Source of the DNA: Bifidobacterium breve
GTDB taxonomy: Bacteria; Actinomycetota; Thermoleophilia; Solirubrobacterales; Solirubrobacteraceae
Assembly: GCA_945878865.1 (NCBI GenBank)
Contig: CAMCUD010000002.1
Span: 293,694 to 357,693, forward strand
DNA length: 64,000 nt
Reading direction: 5' to 3'
In this document: positions 34,272 to 41,830 of the stretch, piece by piece
How positions within the stretch are numbered: position 1 is the stretch's first letter
Layout: every line of letters begins with the position of its first letter
Notes under the pieces: model-generated
What the model saw: only the letters and a program-made list of their open reading frames with translations
Told to the model about the DNA's origin: nothing
Database searches by the model: none
Made by a program: the position numbers and the translations under genes

Positions 34272-34810
34272 GCCGGGCCCTGCTCGCGGTCGCCCTGGTG
34301 CTGTCGCTCTGGCCGGCGGCCGCGATCGCCTACGGGATGGACCAGCTCCTCCGTAACGACGACGAGCCGTCGGTCACCGCGCGGACGACGGCGACGTCGC
34401 CGAAGCGCGCGCAGGCGGCGGCGCGGCGGACGGCAACCGCCGCGACCCCGGCACCGGCGGCGACGACAACGGTCACCGCGCCATCGGCCGGCGCCGACCC
34501 GCTGGCGGAGCTCAACCGCCTGCGCGAGGAGACAGCCGACCTCATCCGCGAGCTCGAGGTCAGCCCCGCCGCATCAGGCCAGCCCGATGCCGCGCTGGCA
34601 GGGCGGGCACTCGACGTCGAGGCGGCGATCGTCGCCTGGCAGGAACAGCACAGGTACGCCAACGCCGACGCGAAGGTCTACGCCGCGCTGTTCGCCGACA
34701 TCGCCTCGGCGGCCGCGGACTTCGCGACCGCCCCGACCCCCGAGGCCAAGGAGCGCCTCGACGAGGCGCTGGCCCGCCACCGCCGAGAGACCCTGCAGGA
34801 GGGAACCTGA
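34268..34810 (+). CDS. secreted or membrane-anchored small protein of unknown function
   Basis: 180 residues, not recognised. An N-terminal hydrophobic segment (LLAVALVLSLWPAAAIAYG) is followed by a Thr/Ala/Pro-rich stretch and then a helical, possibly coiled-coil region (LAELNRLREETADLIRELEV; VYAALFADIASAAADFA; KERLDEALARHRRETLQ). The GTG start overlaps the stop of the J-domain gene and AGGAGG near its end serves the next gene, so the three form one operon. Confidence 0.75.
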   Translation: MSRALLAVALVLSLWPAAAIAYGMDQLLRNDDEPSVTARTTATSPKRAQAAARRTATAATPAPAATTTVTAPSAGADPLAELNRLREETADLIRELEVSPAASGQPDAALAGRALDVEAAIVAWQEQHRYANADAKVYAALFADIASAAADFATAPTPEAKERLDEALARHRRETLQEGT

Positions 34811-34812
34811 GC

Positions 34813-35415
34813 ATGCGCTACGTCGCGATGGGCGACAGCCTCACCGCCGGCATCGACGAGACGCCTCCCGGCACGCGCTGGGCCGACCTGTTCGCCGACC
34901 GGCTCGCCGAGCTCCACGGCGACGTCGCCTACGACAACGTCGCCGTCTACGGGATGAAGAGCGAGGAGGTCCGCGCCGTCCAGCTCGAGCCCGCGCTCGC
35001 GGGTCCCGTGGACGTCGCAAGCCTCATCTGCGGCGGCAACGACATCATGAAGCTCACGGCGCCGGCGACGGACGTCTTCGCGGCGGAGATGGACGCGATG
35101 TTCGGGGCGCTCCGGGCGCAGAACGCCGAAGCGCTGCTCATCAGCGCGAACATCGTCGACATGTCCGAGATCCTCCCGTACCGCGAACGGTCTCGCGCGC
35201 GGGTGAAGTCCTCGACCGCGGAGTTCAACGCGGTCATCGATGACGTCGCCGCGCGGTACGGCGTGCGGATCGTCGACATGTCCTCGGCGCCGAGCGTCGC
35301 GGGGCCGGAGTTCCTGGCCAGCGACGGCTACCACCCGTCGATCGCCGGGCAGAGGGCGATCTACGAGGCGGTCGTCGCGTCGCTGGCCGGCGAGCCGCTG
35401 CTCGCTACCGCTTGA
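34813..35415 (+). CDS. SGNH/GDSL-type hydrolase
   Basis: 200 residues. Block I VAMGDSLTAG (nucleophile Ser), block III GGNDIM (Asn) and block V SDGYHPSIAG (Asp and His) are all present, so it should be a catalytically complete esterase or lipase. There is no signal peptide, so it is probably cytoplasmic. AGGAGGG precedes the ATG. The 3' end overlaps the opposed secreted-protein gene by 11 bases. Confidence 0.9.
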   Translation: MRYVAMGDSLTAGIDETPPGTRWADLFADRLAELHGDVAYDNVAVYGMKSEEVRAVQLEPALAGPVDVASLICGGNDIMKLTAPATDVFAAEMDAMFGALRAQNAEALLISANIVDMSEILPYRERSRARVKSSTAEFNAVIDDVAARYGVRIVDMSSAPSVAGPEFLASDGYHPSIAGQRAIYEAVVASLAGEPLLATA

Positions 35416-36571
35416 CGGTGAAGGTCGTGCGCACCGTCGGCTGACCGGTGATCGCCACGACGGCGGTCACCTTCGTCGACTTCTTCTTGCGCAGCTGCTT
35501 GCGGGCGCTCTTGGAGAGCTTGACCTTCACTTTGTGCTTGCCCTTCTTGATCTTGAAGGACGTCCGCACGAGGGTCTTGCTCTTCGTCGCCGACGCGCTG
35601 GCCGACCGGACTCCGGCGGCGAGGAGCAGCTGCAGCCGCGCGTTGCAGCCAGCGTCCAGGCCACACACGAAGGTCAGGGGCAGCGTCGAGCCGCTCACGC
35701 GTGCGGTCGTCAGTGCCAGCTCGATCGGGTCGGGGACCGTGGGCGTCCCGGGGTTGACCGGACCGGTTGCGCCGACGTTCGCCGCGGGCGGGGTGGGGGC
35801 GTTGGTCTGCTCGGGGCAGGCGAGCGTCCCGGGAGCGACGGGCACGTTGTTCAGCGCCGGGCACGGGACGAAGTCGTACTGCAGGAGCACCTCGTAGCCG
35901 ACCGGGCCGACCGACGCGGCGGCGAGAAGCGCGCCCGGCTGCGCGGCCGGGGAGGTGAACCCGGCGCCCATGATCCCCGGGGCGAACGCGGCCTGTGGGG
36001 TGTGGGTGCCCGTTCCCTGGTCGCTGACCGGCAGCGTGCCCGTCCCCGCGTTGGCGCTGAATCCGATGATGTCGTTTGTGCTCACGCCTGCGACGGAGTC
36101 GCGGACGGCCTCGGTCAGCCAGTTCACGGTCACCTGGGTGACCGCGTTCGGGACCGGGCGGAACTCGTCGGTCTGCCGGACGACCGTGCAGCAGCCCGCC
36201 ACGGACCGCAGCTGGACGAGGCGCAGCGGTGCCGGATTCGGCCCGGACTTCACGCGGACGTTCGTGATCGTCCCGGTGGTCGGCACATATCCGGTGTTCG
36301 TCGCCCCGACCGTCGCGGCGGGACCGGTCGACCACCAGGAGCAGCTCGGAAGGCCCGCGGGGAGGACGAGGTAGTCGCCGTTGCCGAAGAGCGCCGGCAG
36401 CGTCGGCTTCGCGTCACAGCCGAACGCCGTGTTGTTCGGTGCCGTGAGCGGGCTTCCGCGTGTGACCGCCTGCGCGGCTGAGAAGCTCGGAAAGGCGAGC
36501 ACGGCGACGAGTGTGAGCGCGGCGGCCGCCAGCGACCTGGCACGCCGGCGCGCGGGAGTCCGGGCGACCAT
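35405..36571 (-). CDS. secreted protein with basic C-terminal repeat-like domain
   Basis: 388 residues, function unknown. N-terminal signal peptide (RSLAAAALTLVAVLAFPSFSAAQA). The central part is Cys-containing and Gly/Thr/Pro-rich. The C-terminal 90 residues are strongly basic beta-type sequence (SFKIKKGKHKVKVKLSKSA), an Ig-like layout common in secreted proteins of this lineage and also seen at the end of the 60842 protein. It is probably surface-attached or extracellular. Confidence 0.8.
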   Translation of the reverse strand: MVARTPARRRARSLAAAALTLVAVLAFPSFSAAQAVTRGSPLTAPNNTAFGCDAKPTLPALFGNGDYLVLPAGLPSCSWWSTGPAATVGATNTGYVPTTGTITNVRVKSGPNPAPLRLVQLRSVAGCCTVVRQTDEFRPVPNAVTQVTVNWLTEAVRDSVAGVSTNDIIGFSANAGTGTLPVSDQGTGTHTPQAAFAPGIMGAGFTSPAAQPGALLAAASVGPVGYEVLLQYDFVPCPALNNVPVAPGTLACPEQTNAPTPPAANVGATGPVNPGTPTVPDPIELALTTARVSGSTLPLTFVCGLDAGCNARLQLLLAAGVRSASASATKSKTLVRTSFKIKKGKHKVKVKLSKSARKQLRKKKSTKVTAVVAITGQPTVRTTFTVKR

Positions 36572-36661
36572 GCGTCGACGATACTCCTCCTTCTGGGGAA
36601 AGCGAGGGGTCGGAGCGGGCCAGTACGCACGTTGACGTACTGGCGCGGTGTGGGTCCGAAG

Positions 36662-36735
36662 CAGGGGAGACAGGATTCGAACCTGCGACCCCCGGTTTTG
36701 GAGACCGGTGCTCTGGCCAGCTGAGCTACTCCCCT
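36662..36735 (-). tRNA. tRNA-Trp (CCA)
   Basis: Read on the minus strand, AGGGGAG pairs with CTCCCCT as acceptor stem, the T loop is GTTCGAA, and the anticodon loop is CTCCAAA with anticodon CCA. The 3' CCA is not encoded. Confidence 0.95.
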
Positions 36736-36824
36736 TCGGTTCGCACGAGGATAGTGGTTCCTCCGGGGTCGGCGTGGCTCCGGTGATCGAGAGGCGGCGC
36801 CGTTGACCGACCTGTCCTTGTTCT

Positions 36825-36852
36825 GGTTAGCTTTCCGTCAGGAAACACTCGC
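36825..36852 (+). promoter_or_regulatory. shared motif upstream of lipase gene
   Basis: GGTTAGCTTTCC (36825-36836) and ACACTCGC (36845-36852) with 8 bases between. The same two elements, 11 of 12 and 8 of 8 identical, lie upstream of the glycosidase-like gene with a 12-base spacer. Confidence 0.45.
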
Positions 36853-36887
36853 GTACCACTGCGGCGCGAGGCCAGGGGAGAAGACAC

Positions 36888-37781
36888 GTGGGACGTCTGA
36901 AGATCACCGCGGCGGCGCTGCTGAGCGTGGCCATCCTTTCGTCGGGCGCTACGAACGCGGGGGCGGCCTATCGCGTTGACACGTCGGCCGCGGGGTCTGT
37001 GGCTGCGCTGCTCACCGACCCGCGGGCCGACCCGCCCGGCGCCAACGTGCCCTGCACCCTCACCCCCGAGCGGCCGCGCCCCGTCGTGCTCGTCCCCGGG
37101 ACGACCGAGACGATGGCGTTCAACTTCCACGCGCTCGCCCCGTATCTCGCCAACGAGGGCTTCTGCGTCTACGCCCTGAACTACGGCTGGCGCTCGGGCT
37201 TCCCCGCGATGGGCGACGTTCGCCGCTCCGCCGCTGAACTCCAAGCGTTCGTCGACGATGTCCGCGCGCGTACTGGTGCGGGGCAGGTCGACCTCGTCGG
37301 CCACTCGCAGGGCGGCGGCCTGATGCCCCGCTACTACATCAAGAACCTCGGGGGCGACCGTGCCGTGCACCGTCTGGTCGGCATCGCGCCCTCGAACACC
37401 GGCACGACGTTCAGCGGGTTCCTCAACCTGTTCAACCTGATCCCCGGCGGCGAGGCGCTCCTGCGCGCGTGGACCCCCGCCGGGCAGCAGCAGAAGGTCG
37501 GCTCGGCGTTCCTGCGCGAGCTCAACGCCGGGGATCCGACGCCGGGTGATGTCCGCTACGACGTGCTCGTGACGCTCTACGACCAGGTCATCACGCCGTA
37601 CACGCGGTCGTACATCGACGGAGCGTCCGCCTGGGTGCTTCAGCGGGGCTGCGCGCTCGACCTCTCCGAGCACCTGACGATCTCGTCGAGCCCCCGCGCG
37701 ATGACGCAGGTCGCCAACCTGCTCGACGGTGGGGCGCGGCGGCTGCCGTGCCGGGTGCACCTGCCGTTCGCGGGCTCGTAG
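36888..37781 (+). CDS. secreted lipase (alpha/beta hydrolase, class 2 type)
   Basis: 297 residues. Signal peptide LKITAAALLSVAILSSGATNAGAA; oxyanion strand RPVVLVPGTTE; nucleophile elbow VGHSQGGGLMP (Ser); later catalytic residues are expected near ITPYTRSY and EHLTISSSP (His). Two Cys pairs (PCTL, GFCVYA; RGCALD, LPCRV) may form disulfides. The layout matches actinobacterial secreted lipases related to EstA/LipB. GTG start with AGGGGAGAAG upstream. Confidence 0.88.
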   Translation: MGRLKITAAALLSVAILSSGATNAGAAYRVDTSAAGSVAALLTDPRADPPGANVPCTLTPERPRPVVLVPGTTETMAFNFHALAPYLANEGFCVYALNYGWRSGFPAMGDVRRSAAELQAFVDDVRARTGAGQVDLVGHSQGGGLMPRYYIKNLGGDRAVHRLVGIAPSNTGTTFSGFLNLFNLIPGGEALLRAWTPAGQQQKVGSAFLRELNAGDPTPGDVRYDVLVTLYDQVITPYTRSYIDGASAWVLQRGCALDLSEHLTISSSPRAMTQVANLLDGGARRLPCRVHLPFAGS

Positions 37782-37852
37782 GCGGCGCCCCGCTCTGTCG
37801 CGATCTCGACAGACAGACACGCCGCCCTACCGTAACTTCGTCGGTACGCCGT

Positions 37853-37884
37853 GGTTAGCTCTCCCGACGGCACTCAACACTCGC
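37853..37884 (+). promoter_or_regulatory. shared motif upstream of glycosidase-like gene
   Basis: GGTTAGCTCTCC (37853-37864) and ACACTCGC (37877-37884) with 12 bases between, matching 36825-36852. The distance to the start codon is 57 bases here and 63 there. Confidence 0.45.
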
Positions 37885-37909
37885 CCTCCGACCGCCGACA
37901 ACTCTTCCT

Positions 37910-38809
37910 ATGCGTCGCCTCCCCACACTTCTTCTTCTTGCCGCGTGCTTCGTCGCCGGCTTCGCGCTGACCCCGCCCGCCAACGCCGCCGCGAAGGCGA
38001 AGATCGGGATCGCCGACCAGAAGCCGGACATGTTCGGCGACCAGCGCTTCAAGGACCTCAAGATCAAGTACGCGCGCCTGTCGGTGCCGTGGGATGCGTT
38101 GAAGTACGACTTCAACGCCCAGGAGGTCGACGCGTGGCTGACCCAGGCACGCGCGCAGGGCATCACGCCGCTCATCACGATCCAGAAGTCGCGGGTCAAG
38201 CCGCACTCGCGCCCGACGGTCGCGCAGTACACGGTCGAGCTCAAGAAGTTCCGCAAGAAGTACCCGTGGATCAAGAACTACGCGGCGTGGAACGAGCCGA
38301 ACCTCGAGGACGCGCGCCGGCCGAAGCTCATCGCCAGCTACTACCGCGCGCTGAAGCTCAACTGCCCGGGCTGCAAGGTCCTCGGCGGCGACCTCGTCGA
38401 TCTGCCGAGCGTGAGCAAGTGGGTCAAGCAGTTCAACAAGTACACGAACGGCAAGCCGCCGAAGTACTGGGGCCTGCACAACTACGTGTCGGCGAACCGC
38501 TTCTCGACGAAGGCGACGAAGGACCTGCTCAAGACGATCAAGGGCAGCCAGCTCTGGCTGACCGAGACGGGCGGCCTGGTCGCGCGCCGGTCGAACTCGA
38601 AGATCAAGCTCAAGCAGGGCACCGCGCACGCCGCGAAGGTCACGAGCTTCATCCTCAAGACCTGGGGCAACAACCCCCACATCCCGTACATCTTCCTGTA
38701 CCACTGGGACAGCACGTCGACCAAGGACACGTGGGATTCGGCCTTCGTCGGGCCGGACGGCAACGCGCGTCCCGCGCTGGGAATCCTGAAGAACTACCTG
38801 CGCCGCTGA
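37910..38809 (+). CDS. secreted glycoside-hydrolase-like TIM barrel protein
   Basis: 299 residues. Signal peptide LPTLLLLAACFVAGFALTPPANA. The barrel follows the clan GH-A plan: the acid/base Glu in AAWNEPNLED and the nucleophile-position Glu in LWLTETGGL, about 135 residues apart on strands 4 and 7. The family cannot be fixed; it may resemble GH39/GH5 or the catalytically uncertain GH-A-like proteins frequent in Thermoleophilia. It is probably extracellular. Confidence 0.82.
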   Translation: MRRLPTLLLLAACFVAGFALTPPANAAAKAKIGIADQKPDMFGDQRFKDLKIKYARLSVPWDALKYDFNAQEVDAWLTQARAQGITPLITIQKSRVKPHSRPTVAQYTVELKKFRKKYPWIKNYAAWNEPNLEDARRPKLIASYYRALKLNCPGCKVLGGDLVDLPSVSKWVKQFNKYTNGKPPKYWGLHNYVSANRFSTKATKDLLKTIKGSQLWLTETGGLVARRSNSKIKLKQGTAHAAKVTSFILKTWGNNPHIPYIFLYHWDSTSTKDTWDSAFVGPDGNARPALGILKNYLRR

Positions 38810-38857
38810 GCCGCACGGAGAGAGACCTGCCGACGCGGTAGGATCTCTCTCCCATTG

Positions 38858-38928
38858 GCGGGCGAAGTGTTGTGGTTGCACAGGAGCCTTCCAAGCTCTT
38901 AGGGCGGGTTCGATTCCCGTCGCCCGCT
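38858..38928 (+). tRNA. tRNA-Gly (TCC)
   Basis: Acceptor GCGGGCG pairs with CGCCCGC; T loop GTTCGAT; anticodon stem GGAGC/GCTCT with loop CTTCCAA, anticodon TCC. No encoded CCA. Confidence 0.95.
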
Positions 38929-38944
38929 CTTGGAGAGCACTCCA

Positions 38945-39018
38945 CGGGGAGTGGCGCAGTCTGGTAGCGCACCCGGCTGGGGGCCGGGCGGTCGCAGGTT
39001 CAAATCCTGTCTCCCCGA
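38945..39018 (+). tRNA. tRNA-Pro (GGG)
   Basis: Acceptor CGGGGAG pairs with CTCCCCG; T loop GTTCAAA; anticodon stem CCCGG/CCGGG with loop CTGGGGG, anticodon GGG. It follows tRNA-Gly after 16 bases, and the two are probably one transcript. Confidence 0.95.
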
Positions 39019-39026
39019 CTCGATGG

Positions 39027-39052
39027 CAGAGGCCCGCTTCGGCGGGCCTCTG
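39027..39052 (+). terminator. intrinsic terminator of the tRNA-Gly/tRNA-Pro unit
   Basis: Perfect 11-base arms CAGAGGCCCGC and GCGGGCCTCTG around a TTCG tetraloop, eight bases after the tRNA-Pro gene. Confidence 0.9.
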
Positions 39053-39156
39053 TCGTTCCGGATCACGCCGACGTATCCGCGCTTGGCCGGCCGCGCCCGA
39101 GGGCAAGGGGAAGCTGCGCCGCCAACGGCGCGGCATCTCCAGAACGGAGCAGCGAT

Positions 39157-40104
39157 ATGTGCACGGGCATCAGGTTCTCGGACGGCGACGGCCATCTCTA
39201 TCTGGCGCGCAACCTGGACTGGACGAGCGGCTACGGGGAGCGGGTGGTCCTGACGCCGACGGGTTACGCGCCCAGGTCGCCGTTTGGCGCGGTGAGAGAC
39301 ATCCGGCACGCGGTCATCGGCATGGGCATCGTGCAGGAGGACACGCCGCTCTACTTCGACTGCGGCAACGACGCCGGCCTCGCCGTGGCGGGCCTGAACT
39401 TCCCGGGGTACGCGCAGTACGCCGCGGAGCCGGCCGACGGGGCGACGAACGTCGCCGCGTTCGAGTTTCCCCTCTGGGTCGCCTCGCAGTTCTCCACCGT
39501 CGACGAGGTCGAGGCCGCGCTCGGCGACGTGGTCATCGTCGACCGGCCGATCAACGAGACGTACCCGAGCTCGCTGCTGCACTGGATCATCGGCGACGCC
39601 ACCCGCGCGGTCGTGGTCGAGTACACCGCCGACGGCATGCAGGTGTTCGACGACGACGTCGACGTGCTCGCCAACCAGCCCGGCTTCGACTGGCATCACG
39701 AGAACCTGCGCAACCACCTCAACGTGACTCCCGACTTCCCCGACGAGGTCGTGCTCGACCGGGCGCGGCTGAGCCCGTTCGGCTCGGGGGCCTGCATGCG
39801 GGGACTCCCTGGCGACTACTCCTCGCCGTCCCGGTTCGTCCGCGCGGCGTACGTCAACGCGCACTACCCGCAGAAGGCCAGCGAGGAGGAGAACGTCAGC
39901 CGGACGTTCCACACCTTGCAGCAGGTCGCGATGGTCGACGGCTGCGCGGCGATGGGCTCCGGCGAATTCGAGAAGACCATCTACACCGGGCTCTTCTCCT
40001 CCCGGACGGCGACGTACTACTGGAACACCTACGACGACCCGGCGATCCGCAGCGTCTCGATGGCCGATCACGCGCCCGACGCGACGGAGCTCGCCCTCGT
40101 GTAG
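39157..40104 (+). CDS. choloylglycine hydrolase family (bile salt hydrolase/penicillin V acylase)
   Basis: 315-residue Ntn hydrolase. The nucleophile Cys2 (MCTGIRF) is exposed after Met removal; Arg18 and Asp21 (ARNLDW) and downstream Asn residues (GLNFPGYAQY; RPINETYPSSLLHWII) match the family. GERV near residue 26 and the tetramer-type insertion are present. In soil bacteria such enzymes hydrolyse N-acyl-homoserine lactones or penicillin V as often as bile salts. The 3' end overlaps the opposed MDR gene by 37 bases. Confidence 0.9.
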   Translation: MCTGIRFSDGDGHLYLARNLDWTSGYGERVVLTPTGYAPRSPFGAVRDIRHAVIGMGIVQEDTPLYFDCGNDAGLAVAGLNFPGYAQYAAEPADGATNVAAFEFPLWVASQFSTVDEVEAALGDVVIVDRPINETYPSSLLHWIIGDATRAVVVEYTADGMQVFDDDVDVLANQPGFDWHHENLRNHLNVTPDFPDEVVLDRARLSPFGSGACMRGLPGDYSSPSRFVRAAYVNAHYPQKASEEENVSRTFHTLQQVAMVDGCAAMGSGEFEKTIYTGLFSSRTATYYWNTYDDPAIRSVSMADHAPDATELALV

Positions 40105-41063
40105 GTGAGGATGATCTTCCCGCGCGGATGTCCCTCGCCCTGGTGCCGCAACGCCTCCGCGGCCTCCCTCAGCGGGTAACGGGTCTCGATGACCGGGGCG
40201 ACCTGCCCGGCGTCGACGAGGTCCCTCAGCACACCCAGGTCCTCCCGAGTGTGCCTGACGACGAAGACGCGGATCCGCTGGCGCACGAATGGCGCCAGCA
40301 GCAGCGCCCTGGCCTGGCGTCCCAGCCCGAGCCACCGGCCGGCGTCACGAACCCCGACGATGACGTAGGTCCCCCGCGGGGTGAGGACTTGCCGGCAAGC
40401 CGACAGCGAGCGGTTGCCCACGAGATCGAGCATCACGTCGTACGGGTGGTCGGTCTGCGTGAAGTCCTGCCGCTGGTAGTCGATGACCTCGTCGGCGCCG
40501 AGGGATTGAACAAGGTCGACGTTCCGCGTGCTGCAGACGGCGGTCACGTGCGCGCCGAACGCCTTCGCGATCTGCACGGCGAACGTGCCGACGCCGCCGG
40601 ACGCGCCGTTGATCAGGACCCGCTGGCCCGGCGTGACCCGCCCTTGGTCGCGGACCGCGGCGAGGGCGGTGAACGCGGAGTCACCCACGGCCGCGGCCTG
40701 TTCGAGCGTCAGGCTGGCCGGCCTGGGCAGCAGGTTGGACTCCGAGGTGCAGACGTACTCGGCGAACGCGCCGCTGCTCCAGCCGAACACCTCGTCGCCG
40801 GGACGGAAGTCCCTGACGTCGCTGCCGACCGCCTCGACGTGCCCCGCGAGGTCGCGGCCCGGTGTCTGGCGGCGCGGCCTGCGCAGGCCGAGACCCAGCC
40901 GGATGACGTACGGGACAGCGCGCAGCAGGTGCCAGTCGCCGATGTTGACGGCTGCGGCGTGGACGCGGACGAGGACCTCGTCGGGTGCGGGGGTGGGCGT
41001 GTCGGTCTCCTCGAGTCGCAGGACGTCGGGTGTGCCGTAGCGCGGCTGGATGATCGTGTGCAT
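40068..41063 (-). CDS. zinc-independent MDR oxidoreductase (quinone-oxidoreductase-like)
   Basis: 331-residue medium-chain dehydrogenase/reductase. GroES-like N-domain (VLVRVHAAAVNIGDWHLLR), family stretch GRDLAGHVEAVGSDV, and NADPH site LINGASGGVGTFAVQIAKAFGA. The Cys/His zinc ligands of alcohol dehydrogenases are absent. AAGGAG precedes the ATG at 41063. It reduces enones or quinones with NADPH, probably in detoxification. It is downstream of the HD and hydrolase genes on the same strand. Confidence 0.9.
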   Translation of the reverse strand: MHTIIQPRYGTPDVLRLEETDTPTPAPDEVLVRVHAAAVNIGDWHLLRAVPYVIRLGLGLRRPRRQTPGRDLAGHVEAVGSDVRDFRPGDEVFGWSSGAFAEYVCTSESNLLPRPASLTLEQAAAVGDSAFTALAAVRDQGRVTPGQRVLINGASGGVGTFAVQIAKAFGAHVTAVCSTRNVDLVQSLGADEVIDYQRQDFTQTDHPYDVMLDLVGNRSLSACRQVLTPRGTYVIVGVRDAGRWLGLGRQARALLLAPFVRQRIRVFVVRHTREDLGVLRDLVDAGQVAPVIETRYPLREAAEALRHQGEGHPRGKIILTYTRASSVASGA

Positions 41064-41074
41064 GTCGTGCTCCT

Positions 41075-41830
41075 TCAGTCGCGATACGGCGCGAGCCGGA
41101 TGGTCAGGTCGGTGATGGCGAATCGGTGCAGGTACCAGGCGCGGCCACGCGGGACCTGGGTGGCCTCGCGTCGCCACAAGCCGGCGAACTCCCGCTTGAA
41201 GCCCAGCCTCGGGAACTCGTGGACGACGGTCTTCCTGACGGCGTCGGGGATCTGGTCACTACGCAGTCCGAACACGTCGACGCCTGCGCCGGCCGAGAGC
41301 AGGAACGCCTCGCCCCCGAACTCCGGGCGCACGCCGGGCGTGTGATGCAGAGCGATCGCGTCTGTGACGAGCTCCCGGCTCTCCGCCGGCACGCCGCGCT
41401 GGTCGAGGAACTCGCGGGCGATCTGCGCGCTGCGGACGGTGAAGTCGACATGCGGCACCGGGCTCGGCAGCCCGGTGTCGTGGAACATCGACGCGACGTA
41501 CAGGAGCTCGCGGTCGAACGGGACCTGTTGCAGCGCGGCGATCGCGGCACCCCACGCGAAGGCGCGACGAGAGTGGTTGAGCAGGGCCGGGGTCAGGAGC
41601 TCGCGCGCCGCGCCCTCGGCTTCCCGCGCGATGGAGGAGTCGGGCGGTGCGAGGCTCGCGACGTCCACGACGCGGTGCCGGCCCGAATGCCGCCGCAGCA
41701 GCATCGCGAGCAGGCCGGTGGTGATCCGCAGCTCGTCGCGCACCAGCGGCCGGGCCAGCGACACGCATTCCCGGGCGGTGAGCACGCCGCCGGTGCGCTC
41801 GGTCCACGTGATTGATCCGATATCAGACAT
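41075..41830 (-). CDS. HD-domain protein
   Basis: 251 residues. The HD pattern is seen as H in LLNHSRRAF, HD in ASMFHDTGL, and the later HH in AIALHHTPG, in the order of single-domain HD phosphohydrolases; a further Asp may complete the metal site. Some relatives are annotated as cyanamide hydratase-like. The ATG at 41830 overlaps the stop of the alpha/beta hydrolase gene by one base, so translation is coupled. Confidence 0.82.
   Translation of the reverse strand: MSDIGSITWTERTGGVLTARECVSLARPLVRDELRITTGLLAMLLRRHSGRHRVVDVASLAPPDSSIAREAEGAARELLTPALLNHSRRAFAWGAAIAALQQVPFDRELLYVASMFHDTGLPSPVPHVDFTVRSAQIAREFLDQRGVPAESRELVTDAIALHHTPGVRPEFGGEAFLLSAGAGVDVFGLRSDQIPDAVRKTVVHEFPRLGFKREFAGLWRREATQVPRGRAWYLHRFAITDLTIRLAPYRD

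Noticed and set aside
39159..41345. A long plus-strand frame overlapping the choloylglycine hydrolase and the opposite MDR gene
   Set aside because: It is out of frame with the hydrolase, which has its N-terminal Cys and active-site residues, and it is Arg-rich without domains.
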